From Thalassiosira profunda (taxonomy: Eukaryota; Bacillariophyta; Thalassiosirophyceae; Thalassiosirales; Thalassiosiraceae), in NCBI GenBank assembly GCA_036939355.1, contig JALLAP010001737.1:1-16845 (forward strand): a DNA stretch of 16,845 bases, written 5' to 3'. How positions within the stretch are numbered: the stretch's first letter is position 1; each line of letters begins with the position of its first letter. Under the pieces are notes generated by a model. That model made no database searches. It was not told the DNA's origin and was given only the letters and a program-made list of their open reading frames with translations. Shown in pieces: positions 7,828-15,346 of the stretch. The position numbers and the translations under genes are program-made.

Positions 7828-9609
7828 TTAGACTGGGATCCCGAGCACCCCTTCAATGCTGTCGGCAGTGACAGCCTCCGATTCAACCCCGCCGCCGACG
7901 GCCGCTTGGGCCGTGCTGGGCGGCTTCTCGGCCACCTCCCGCTCGCTCTTGCGTTTGGCGTGGATTGCGGCCATCTCCTCCGCGCTGTCGACAAGCTCCA
8001 ACGAAACCCGCCGGGCGGGCGCAACAGCAGCAGCCTCCGCCTCCACTCCATTGGCAGTCTCAGCGGACGGCGCCAGTAGATTGTTTTTGAGGGCGTAGTC
8101 CCGAATCTCGCCGTCAAACGCGCCCGTCTCCATCATGAGCTTGAAGATGTCCGACCGCTGGGCGTGCCCTCCGTGGCTCGTCAACATCTTCACCTTCACC
8201 GGGGCCGTGTTGCTGCTGTCCATATTGGCCGTCTTCGTCGGCCGAGAGAAGCGCGCCGACTCCTGCGTGCCGTCCGCCTCCACCAACATGAAGGCCTTCG
8301 TGGCCCAACCCTCAATACCGGGAGGCGGCGTGATGGACGCCCCGGACTTGAAGAATTGCTGCTGCAGCTTCTCCACGGCGTCGGCCGTCTTGTACATCTG
8401 CTTCTCCAGCTGCTGCTCCGCCCCGACCGCGGATCTATCCGATAGCTGGGCGGCCGTCGTGGGCTGAGAGTATCGGCCCCGCGTCTTCCTCTTTTTGTTG
8501 GCATTCATCTGGGCCTGCGACGCCGAGCCTTCGGCGGCCGCCGGGCCGTCGAGCAGGGCGCTCGTCATTTTCTCCTGAGAGATGCATGAGTTGTGAAGCA
8601 ATTGATGCAATACACAGCACAAAGAATTGCTCACATTCCTGTCCTCCGCCCTCTTCTGCTTCCTCTTCTCGCTCTGCTCGTCCCTCCGCTTCTTCAGCGC
8701 CGCCGCAGTGGCATTCTTCTTTGCCTCCTTCTTGGCCGCCTTCTTCCGGTCGGCCTCTGCTTTCTTGGCCGCCCGCGCCGCCTCCCTGCTCCTCTTCGCC
8801 TCCGCCTCGGCCGCCGCCTTTTGCTGATTCCAGATGGCGTTGTAGTGGGCCGCCAGACCCTTCTGCTGATTGTGGGTGAGCTTCCGCCACGCGACCGTCG
8901 CGTGAGCTTTGGCAACGTTGCTCCCGTGCTGTGCCAAGTAAGCCTTGGGCGGCCGCAGCTGCCCGTACTTGGCCTTGGAGTACAGCGGCCAATTCTGAAT
9001 GATCGACTTGTTGTTCTCAAAGTCCGTCCGGTTGGCGCGGGCCAAAAGCGACACCCGAGGAAGCTTCCCCGCCTTCCCCGCCGTCCCTCCCCCGGCAACC
9101 GCGACTGAGCTCGTTCCTTTGGCGCCCCCCGGCGCCGCCGCAGGCACGAGGGCGCCATCCCCTTCACCCCCCTCGCCTCCCCCGTCGAGAAGAAGGTCCT
9201 CTGCGGTCGCCTTGGCCGTGACATCCGCCAAATGCGCCGCCAGCGCGGCCATCCCACCGTCAATGACGGATCCATCAGCCCCGCCAGGAGGTGGGGCGGC
9301 GCTTGCGGCGGCGGCGGCCTCCTGGCGCTCCGCGCCGCCCCCCGCGACGGCGGCTTGGCCGTTCGGAGGTGGGAGCGGCGGGAAGGACCGGTCTACGCCG
9401 TCCTGGAGGAGCGGTTGGCCATCGACGGCGGGAGGGGCGGAGCCATCATCCGCGAGGAGGGACGAATCGCGCCCGAGGATCCCGCGGTCCGATCTCGGCG
9501 GGGAAGCGGACTTCGGAGACCGGACCGCCAGCTCATCGGTAGGTTTTGAGGAGTTGGTTCGATCCCCAAGGGCGGGCCGGGCCGGCGACGTCGGCGTTTT
9601 GGTCGGCAT
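7828..9609 (-). CDS. Element-encoded HMG-like, coiled-coil protein
   Basis: Exons 8635-9609 and 7828-8574 flank a 60-bp intron (GTGAGC at 8634, CTCTCAG ending at 8575), giving 573 residues. The start at 9609 is the first ATG; the frame further upstream opens only at GTG. Residues 1-185 are low-complexity (Pro, Ala, Gly). Residues about 197-265 look like a divergent HMG-box or similar DNA-binding helix bundle: RPPKAYLAQHGS, AWRKLTHNQQKGLAAHYNAIW. Residues 263-325 form a strongly charged Ala/Lys/Glu/Arg helix, likely a coiled coil with nuclear-localisation character. The C-terminal half has KKRKTRGR near the start, a second short heptad region (EQQLEKQMYKTADAVEKLQ) and no known domain. It converges on the large gene with 12 bp between stop codons, so their 3' UTRs must overlap. 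A role as DNA-binding partner of the large protein is an inference. Confidence 0.7.
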   Translation of the reverse strand: MPTKTPTSPARPALGDRTNSSKPTDELAVRSPKSASPPRSDRGILGRDSSLLADDGSAPPAVDGQPLLQDGVDRSFPPLPPPNGQAAVAGGGAERQEAAAAASAAPPPGGADGSVIDGGMAALAAHLADVTAKATAEDLLLDGGGEGGEGDGALVPAAAPGGAKGTSSVAVAGGGTAGKAGKLPRVSLLARANRTDFENNKSIIQNWPLYSKAKYGQLRPPKAYLAQHGSNVAKAHATVAWRKLTHNQQKGLAAHYNAIWNQQKAAAEAEAKRSREAARAAKKAEADRKKAAKKEAKKNATAAALKKRRDEQSEKRKQKRAEDRNVSNSLCCVLHQLLHNSCISQEKMTSALLDGPAAAEGSASQAQMNANKKRKTRGRYSQPTTAAQLSDRSAVGAEQQLEKQMYKTADAVEKLQQQFFKSGASITPPPGIEGWATKAFMLVEADGTQESARFSRPTKTANMDSSNTAPVKVKMLTSHGGHAQRSDIFKLMMETGAFDGEIRDYALKNNLLAPSAETANGVEAEAAAVAPARRVSLELVDSAEEMAAIHAKRKSEREVAEKPPSTAQAAVGGGVESEAVTADSIEGVLGIPV

Positions 9610-9685
9610 GGTCGATCCGGGGGAGGCGGGGAGGGTCGAAATAACGCGGCGCGCTCGCGGTGGAGCGGATAATTCGCTGGGAAGA

Positions 9686-9707
9686 AAAATATAAATTATT
9701 GACGTCA
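9686..9707 (-). promoter_or_regulatory. TATA-like stretch and TGACGTCA palindrome at the right end
   Basis: On the minus strand TTTATAT lies about 80 bp before the ATG of the HMG-like gene, preceded at 9700-9707 by TGACGTCA, a perfect CRE/bZIP-type palindrome. The near-copy TGACGGCA sits at 4010-4017, at the same distance from the left tip, so it may be a binding site of the transposition machinery rather than, or as well as, a promoter element. Confidence 0.4.
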
Positions 9708-9713
9708 CGAAAA

Positions 9714-9741
9714 GATCGCGGCGAAGAAGTTGCGCTTTCCC
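9714..9741 (-). repeat. Right terminal inverted repeat
   Basis: Read on the minus strand from 9741 it starts GGGAAAGCGCAACTTCTTCG. The first 15 bases equal the left end. It is followed outward by GACGAGCTT, the candidate right target duplication. Confidence 0.7.
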
Positions 9742-9751
9742 GACGAGCTTA

Positions 9752-9840
9752 GGCCGCTCGAGGGCACATCATGAGAAGCGTCGTGTCAACGCACTGCTTT
9801 CAACTTCAACTTCTTGCATCCTGCATGCAGCTTTGCGAAG
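9752..9840 (-). repeat. Dispersed upstream module, copy B
   Basis: It repeats the order of copy A (2452-2572): GGCCGC, TCGAGG, CACATCATGAGAAGCG, CTTTCAACTTCAACTT, GCATCCTGCATGCAGCTTTG. It begins eleven bases outside the right tip of the element. Without the element it would lie about 220-300 bp upstream of the eight-Cys gene at 3778, matching the position of copy A relative to its gene. Confidence 0.75.
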
Positions 9841-10279
9841 TTCTTCGTTGCTGGTTGCCGGGATGCAGATGAGATCCGAGGAGCGACTCGGCGCCGGCAG
9901 CCGCGACGCTCTCCCACACGGGCGGCCTCTCCCGAGCACAACCGGCAAGCTGCTCGACGCTGTCGCAGGTCAGGGGGGCAAGAGCAGGCTCGCCGCGCGG
10001 ATGCTCCGGCGCGGATGCTCCGGCGCGGCGATGGACGTCAAAAGCTGTGGCGGCAGGACGTGAGAGGCGAATACGCTTCGGGGCAGCGCGACAACGATCC
10101 GAGATACGGTCAGGCGCTGTTGCTTTTTCAGTTCAAGTTATCACACGGGTGATGGCGTTTTTATTACTTTGCAGCCGTTTCGCTTGTTCCGTACAAATCT
10201 AGGTGTCAAATGACCAATGAGTTCACAGTGTACAAAACATCGACTGCGCCACAGCTTCTCTTCTTCGTCATTGAATTCT
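9841..10279. other. Intergenic region without a supported gene
   Basis: Short frames on both strands lack leaders, domains or splice support. It holds two direct copies of GCGGATGCTCCGGC (9997-10010 and 10011-10024) followed by a partial third. The part next to 10280 should contain the 3' UTR of the minus-strand DOMON gene. Confidence 0.5.
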
Positions 10280-12180
10280 TCAGCAGAGCAAAGTGGCCAC
10301 CACGGCGAAAGACGCAATCGCTCCGGCAGCCAAAGATTTGGCACTCGCCGAGGACTAAGTATAAATTTCCATCCCAAACAACAAGACACAAAAGGATGAG
10401 CCGCGAAGTTGAGTGAGCAATACAAGTTTCTCTCGATATTTGATACTCACACTGGGAGCACCTGTACCTGGGGTGAACTGCATAGAGTTGGGTGCAGTGG
10501 TGGATGCGGTCGGAGCAGGCGCAGTGGGCGAGGCGGTGGGCGGGGTGGACAGGTTGAAAGCAAAGGGCGACGCCGAGGGTGAGATTGTGGTATCGGTTGC
10601 AGGCGGGGCCGTCGGCTCGTCGGTTGGATCAACTGTGGCCGTTGTGGACGGTGCAGGAGTTGCAGATGCGATGGATGGCTTTCCGGTTGGAGCATCCGTC
10701 GCTGCCACAGGAGCGAGCGTGGGTGCCACTGGACCAGCAGTGGGCGTCGCCACCGGACTCAGCGTGACCGGACTCATCACGGGACTCTCCGTAACTGGAC
10801 TCAAAGTTGGCTTCATCGTCGGACTCTCGGTGACCGGCGCCACGGTGGGCTTCATCGTCGGACTCTCCGTAATTGGACTCGGACTGGGCCTCATCGTGGG
10901 ACTCACCGTCACAGGTTTCATCGTCGGAGCGTCGGTGGCCGCTGCAGATGCACTGAGATCGACCTCGAACACGAACCGATCCGCACCCCCGTGATAGCTG
11001 ACGGAATCTCCGCCCCGTGCGTGGAGCATCGTGTTGCTCCCCTCCACGACGGCCACCTCGCCCTCCTCCTCGAGCAGTTTGGCGAACGACATGATCGTCA
11101 TGCCACCATCCTGCACAATCGACGCATCAATCAGCGTCTGCCGCGCCTCCGTCATCTCCGTGACTCCGTACGCGAAGAGGTCGTACTTGCGCACCGTGCC
11201 CTCGCCCGGGACGCCGATCACGCCGGTGCTGCCGGCCATGCCCCCCGACGAGGAGAAGGCGAGGCCGACCCATCCCTCGTTCTCCACCTCGAGGCGGGCG
11301 CAGAAGACGCCATTTCCGGCGTCGGCGGGGTCCGAGGGCACCACGGCGTAGAAAAGCGTGGCGCTCGGATCGATGACGGTGGACTCCGCGAGGACGTCCG
11401 GGCACGAGAGCGCCGCCACGCCGCCGCTGGATGCGGCCGTCGATCCAGTCTCCGTGGCCACCGGCGCCGGCGTCGGATCTGGCGTGGGCTCCGGCGCGGT
11501 CTGCAACTGCCGCGCGCACTGCGGCGACACGGAATCCACAACGCCGCACCCCACGCCGGCATCGAGCATCTCCACGTCCCGCAGCACGGGAGTGCCGCTG
11601 ACGTCGTCGGAACCGTCCCCGAGCGAATCCACGATGCCCCGGACCGTGGCCCGGTAGCCGTACTCGGGATCGTCCTCGCCTCCCGTGCAGGTGGTGCAGT
11701 AGCCTTGCTGCCCTGCGGCCCGTCCGGCCGCCAGCACCACGTCGCCGTCGTCGATGCGAAATCCCAGGCAGTGGCGGTCGGTGGCGGGATTTTTCGGGCC
11801 CAGGACGACGAAGCCGGAGCGGCGGCAGACGCCCACGTCGAGGAGGCAGTGGTAGGAGTGCTCCTCGGGCTGTTGGAGGCTGATGATGGAGGGGTTGTCG
11901 AGGAGAGTGCCCCCGGTTTCCTCGATGCACCCTGAAAAGGAGATGCGAGCAAGTGTGTGTGTGAGAGCAGCGCGGATGATCCGGGGATGGCAGGTGCAGC
12001 ACATCTGTGTGCATATCATGTGCATATAATGTGCATGCGCACATAAAGTCTCGAGAACTCACACCTGTCCATGATGAAACCAGTAATGCAAACCTCGTCG
12101 CCCACCTCCATCGCGCGGGCGGCGGGGGCGGAGATGAGGAGGGCGAGGAGGGCGGCGGCGGTGCGGCGGAGGGTCGTCAT
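10280..12180 (-). CDS. Secreted Cys-rich plus DOMON protein with Pro/Thr repeats, probably membrane-anchored
   Basis: Exons 12063-12180, 10451-11931 and 10280-10354 encode 557 residues. Intron 1 (131 bp) uses GTGAGT and CTTTTCAG in phase 1; intron 2 (96 bp) uses GTGAGTATC at 10450 and TTATACTTAG in phase 0. Residues 1-23 are a signal peptide. Residues 24-170 form a Cys-rich domain with IMDRWCIEE, GTLLDNPS and HSYHCLLDVGVC, a pattern I recall from other diatom surface proteins. Residues 215-366 are a DOMON domain: GWVGLAFSSSGGMAGS with Met271 and YHGGADRFVFEVDLS with His353, positions that serve as axial haem ligands in cytochrome-type DOMON domains. Residues 372-530 are Pro/Thr/Ser-rich with repeated 13-residue units (ESPTMKPTVAPVT). 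Exon 3 adds a hydrophobic tail, AAGAIASFAVVATLLC, as in a GPI signal. Haem binding and GPI anchoring are inferences. Confidence 0.85.
10750..10936 (-). repeat. Degenerate 39-bp coding repeats (PTMKP units)
   Basis: The units encode variants of E-S-P-T-M-K-P-T-[VL]-[AS]-P-V-T. The same unit length and motif occur in the head-to-head paralogue at about 13240-13404. Such stretches are probably O-glycosylated stalks; that function is inferred. Confidence 0.75.
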
Positions 12181-12708
12181 GATGATCGATCGATGGCTCT
12201 TCGAGTTTGAAAGCGTTGCAAAATTTATGACCTCAGTTCACGCGACGTGCATGGCATGCGCCTTGGGTACAATATGTACGATATTGCTCGGGCCTCTCGA
12301 ACAATGCACCCTGCCCGGGCCCGCATCAATCCCAACGCCAACGGGGCCTGGCCTGCTCGAGCCGCGTTTTGTCTTTGGCCTGCTTTTTTGTCTTCCTGCT
12401 CGAGCAAAGTTGGCTGGGGCGGGGAAGGTGCTGTGACATCCGTACTAGAACGTACGTAGGAATCAATAAAGCGGAGGGATCTTTTCGACGTAAAGAACTG
12501 ACGTTGCAAAAAGTTGGACAGAGCGAGAGGTTGGTTGGAGTCGGAAGAAGCTCACGGAAGCTCCTTCGCTTCGTCGGCACCACCTCCGACGAGCTGCACC
12601 GATGCACGATCGAAGGAGCTCGGGCAGCAACGCGCAGCTCACAACGTGCTCACAATTCACCTCTCGCTTCGTTGGCACTTCTTGTGAGCAGCACCAACAG
12701 TACCCAAC
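12181..12708. promoter_or_regulatory. Divergent promoter between the two DOMON genes
   Basis: The 528 bp contain no supported gene. On the minus side TCATAAATTT lies at 12221-12230, 41-50 bp before the ATG, identical to the ten bases upstream of the eight-Cys gene. On the plus side an imperfect repeat TCGCTTCGT(C/T)GGCAC occurs at 12566-12580 and 12664-12678. Co-regulation of the two genes is an inference from this arrangement. Confidence 0.45.
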
Positions 12709-13884
12709 ATGAAGTCCGCCGCCCGCCTCGCCCTCGCCGGCCTCCTCGCCGGGACCGCCCGCGCCCAGCCCGCCTGTCCCGCGGCCCTGACCGACTCCAC
12801 CGCCATCGACGACAGTGCCACCCTCTATTACGCCATGGTCCCGTCCGACCCCGCCGACGCCGGCAACGGCCTCTTCTGCGGCCGCCTCGAGGTCGAGAAC
12901 GACGGGTGGGCCGGCGTCGCCTTCTCCTCGTCCGGAGGCATGGCCGACAGCACCGGCGTCATCGGCGTCGACGGAGAGGTGAAGAAATACGATCTCTTCG
13001 CGTACGGGGTGACGGAGGCGCCGGCCGAAAGGCAGACTTTGATGGACGCGTCGATTGTCCAGGACGGCGATATGACAGTGATGACCTTCACCAAACTGCT
13101 CGAGGAGGAGGGCGAGGTGGCCGTTGTTGAGGGGAGCAACACGATGCTGCATGCGCGGGGCGGAACCACTCTGGAATATCACGGAGGCGCGGATCGCTTC
13201 GTCTTCAGTGTGGAATTGAGCGCGGCGTCTACTTTGCCGGAGACGGAGAGTCCGACGAGCTTGAGTCCGGTTACTGAGAGTCCGACGGTGAAGCCGAGCT
13301 TGAGTCCGGTGACGGCAGCCCCGACGATGAAACCCAGTTTGAGCCCGGTGACGGATGCCCCGACGATGAAACCGACCGTGGCACCGGTTAGCGACGCCCC
13401 GACGACCGGAGCTCCCACGACCGCGTCGCCCACCTCGGCGAGCCCGACGACGAAGCCCGTGGCCGCGACGGAGGCTCCCACCACGGCGGCGCCGTCCGCG
13501 GCGGGCACCACTGCCTCGCCGGTGGATGCGACCGAGGCTCCCACGACCCCGGCGCCGTCTGCGGAGGGCACCACCGCCGCGCCAGTGGACGCGACCGCCT
13601 CGCCCGTGGAAGCGACCGCACCGCCGGTCACGGCGTCGCCGGTGAGCGCCGCGCCCACGCCGGCGCCGTTCGATTTCGCCATCGACGCGCCCCCCACCGT
13701 CGCGCCCACGACCAAGGGACCGACGCCGATGTATGTGCCGGAGTTCACGGCGGAGCCGACGGCGTGGTGGCAGAAGGGCGATCAAGTTGAGGGCGCTCCG
13801 ACGCCCAGCGCGGGGAGTGTCAAATCGGCGGTGGCCGGGGCGGCGGCGTCGTTCGTCGCGGTGGCGAGTTTGATGATGGGCTGA
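12709..13884 (+). CDS. Secreted DOMON protein with Pro/Thr stalk and hydrophobic tail
   Basis: An intronless 391-residue protein, paralogous to the DOMON part of the divergent neighbour. Residues 1-19 are a signal peptide ending in ARA. Residues 20-171 are a DOMON domain beginning with the same ACPAALTDST / SCPDVLAEST type segment as the neighbour: GWAGVAFSSSGGMADS with Met78, KKYDLFAYGVTE, EGSNTMLHARGG and YHGGADRFVFSVEL with His158, the likely haem-ligand pair. Residues 178-345 are Pro/Thr/Ala-rich, first as 13-residue units (APTMKPSLSPVTD) and then as ATEAPTTAAPSA-type units. The C-terminus SAVAGAAASFVAVASLMMG is hydrophobic and ends the protein, as expected of a GPI-attachment signal. Unlike its neighbour it lacks the N-terminal Cys-rich domain. 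The protein probably sits at the cell surface; redox or adhesion functions are both possible. Confidence 0.88.
   Translation: MKSAARLALAGLLAGTARAQPACPAALTDSTAIDDSATLYYAMVPSDPADAGNGLFCGRLEVENDGWAGVAFSSSGGMADSTGVIGVDGEVKKYDLFAYGVTEAPAERQTLMDASIVQDGDMTVMTFTKLLEEEGEVAVVEGSNTMLHARGGTTLEYHGGADRFVFSVELSAASTLPETESPTSLSPVTESPTVKPSLSPVTAAPTMKPSLSPVTDAPTMKPTVAPVSDAPTTGAPTTASPTSASPTTKPVAATEAPTTAAPSAAGTTASPVDATEAPTTPAPSAEGTTAAPVDATASPVEATAPPVTASPVSAAPTPAPFDFAIDAPPTVAPTTKGPTPMYVPEFTAEPTAWWQKGDQVEGAPTPSAGSVKSAVAGAAASFVAVASLMMG
13240..13404 (+). repeat. 39-bp coding repeats (PTMKP units) of the second DOMON gene
   Basis: Successive 13-residue units ESPTVKPSLSPVT, AAPTMKPSLSPVT and DAPTMKPTVAPVS. The units match those of the minus-strand paralogue closely, consistent with duplication of the whole stalk-bearing gene. 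Confidence 0.75.
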
Positions 13885-14227
13885 GTGGGCTGAACGGAGA
13901 GGGGATTTCTCCGAATCGTTGCAGGAAGTACGGCTGGATGTCGGAAGTCGGATAGATGTGTTCATATTATCGTTTCTTGGATAGATGCGACAACAATCGA
14001 GGTTGGCAAGCGAGGAAGGGCTAGGCCACATGGTGATGGGTTCATATGTGATAGATCCGGTGTGGCAGAGAGAATTGTTGATTCCAACGCTACTCTTTGC
14101 AGTCGAAATAGAGATAGCATCACCATGAAAAGTTGTAGGTGCATGCACCATGCACTCATCTCTCTCTCTTTCTTTCTGGGTTGCCATCAAATCAAAGCAT
14201 TGCATGCAGCTGCATTGCACGTTTGGA
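13885..14227. other. Intergenic region between convergent genes
   Basis: No gene is supported. It should contain both 3' UTRs. A short CT-rich tract lies at 14157-14177 and a perfect 12-bp palindrome ATGCAGCTGCAT at 14204-14215, close to the stop of the HMG-box gene. Confidence 0.5.
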
Positions 14228-15069
14228 TCAATGCATCGACCACCCCCCGGCGCCCTCCATCGCCGCCTCCCTGTCGATCGGTCCGCATCTCCCACACTCG
14301 CAAAACGGCTCCAGCCCCTTCTCCCGTCGCGTCGTCGGATCGAGCTCGGCGCCCTCCTTCGCGAGGCGCTCCCTTCTCTCCTTCCTCCACGCCTCCAGTC
14401 GATCGTCGTACCATTCCTCGTTCGCCTCCTTCTGCTCCCTCAAAATGGCAATCTCCTCCTCGTACGGCTGTTGCTCTTCTTTGCTCAATGCCTTCCACGC
14501 CTGCCCGATCCTCTTCCCGTCTTTTTTATTGTTCCATTTTCCTGCCTCCTCAAAAATGGCCCTCTTTTGCTGGGCGTAATACAAGGCGTATCCGCTCCGC
14601 GGAATTTTGGGCACCCGGGACGGCATGCCCTGGTGGTTGTCAAACCACCACCTGATGTACCGCGACGCCCTACAAATAAATGCACAGATGTGAGCAAAGG
14701 ATGACAAAAAGTATGCATATAGAATTGAGCAACGGTGACAATAAAATTGACGTGCAAGCAAAGTAACTTTGCAAGAGATCAATATGTACCACACTCACCC
14801 CTTCTGATCCGAATTCACCTTCGTCGCTCTGTACAATTCCGCCGCCTCCTCCGGCCACAGCGCCGTGTCGGCCGGGGTATAAATCGGGTCCGGGGGCGGC
14901 ACGTTGTGCTTGTCGCCCCACCGCCAGATCGAGCTCGGGCGGACGTTTGTTCGCTCGGTCGCGTGGCGAGGGGCGGCACGGCGGGGATGGGAGGCATCAA
15001 TTCCTCCTTGGGAGTGAGGGGGCGTCGTCGGGGTCCGTCATTGCTTTGCTGTTTGGTCAGGTGCACCAA
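14228..15069 (-). CDS. HMG-box protein, 5' end unresolved
   Basis: Two exons are clear: the last, 14228-14669, and the one before it ending at 14799, joined in phase 2 across a 129-bp intron (GTGAGT...TTTGTAG). The joined product reads LWPEEAAELYRATKVNSDQ, KGASRYIRWWFDNHQG and then an HMG box (IPRSGYALYYAQQKRAIF, GKRIGQAWKALSKEEQQPYE, EEIAILREQK), followed by a basic/acidic helix and a Cys-containing tail CECGRCG. HMG boxes bind and bend DNA, so a nuclear role is expected. The frame upstream is open only to a TGA at 15038-15040 and has no ATG. A different frame starts with ATG at 15069 and reads plausible protein (LTPKEELMPPIPAVPP); joining the two needs a frameshift. An ATG at 15127 is in the HMG frame but is cut off by that TGA. 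A sequence error, a missed intron or gene decay could explain this. Confidence 0.7.
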
Positions 15070-15201
15070 ATCTTGCGACCTTGCGACTTGCGCTTGCGCT
15101 TGCGAGCCGTTGATTTTTTGCTTGCATTTTTTTGCAGTGCACCTTCATTCACCTGACGACCCAACGCAACGCGGCGATCAGTCTCCACGCCAGCCTCTAG
15201 C

Positions 15202-15346
15202 CGCCCTCTGACCATGCTCCGCTCCCGCCCCAACCGGCAGCAGCGGCCGTCGGAATCGTCCGACGAGCGACAGNCGCCCTCTGACCATGCTCCGCTCCCG
15301 CCCCAACCGGCAGCAGCGGCCGTCGGAATCGTCCGACGAGCGACAG
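15202..15346. repeat. Perfect 72-bp duplication around a single N (assembly join)
   Basis: Copy 1 is 15202-15273, the N is 15274 and copy 2 is 15275-15346; the copies are identical. The unit includes the start codon and first 20 codons of the downstream gene, and the 73-bp shift breaks the frame. This is the signature of two contigs joined without merging their overlap, not of a biological repeat. Confidence 0.9.

Larger units (their letters stand above)
3976..9741. mobile_element. Candidate DNA transposon, about 5.77 kb, two convergent genes
   Basis: The ends are inverted copies: GGGAAAGCGCAACTT at 3976-3990 and, on the other strand, at 9741-9727, followed by similar sequence out to about base 28 and by TGACGGCA / TGACGTCA at bases 35-42 from both tips. 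Exactly two genes lie inside, pointing toward each other with 12 bp between their stop codons, and both promoters lie just inside the ends. The flanks, when rejoined, resemble another locus in the window. The large gene has one nonsense codon, so this copy may be dead or may depend on readthrough. No reverse transcriptase, integrase, rolling-circle or tyrosine recombinase motif was recognised. The superfamily is not identified. Confidence 0.65.

Noticed and set aside
9814..10152. Small plus-strand frames after the element
   Set aside because: Arg-rich, no signal peptide or domain, partly within the dispersed module; they look like chance frames.
10991..11935. 314-codon open frame on the plus strand
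   Set aside because: It is antisense to the first DOMON gene and has no leader or domain.
12463..14295. 610-codon open frame on the minus strand
   Set aside because: It is antisense to the second DOMON gene; its Arg/Gly-rich content is the complement of Pro/Thr repeats.
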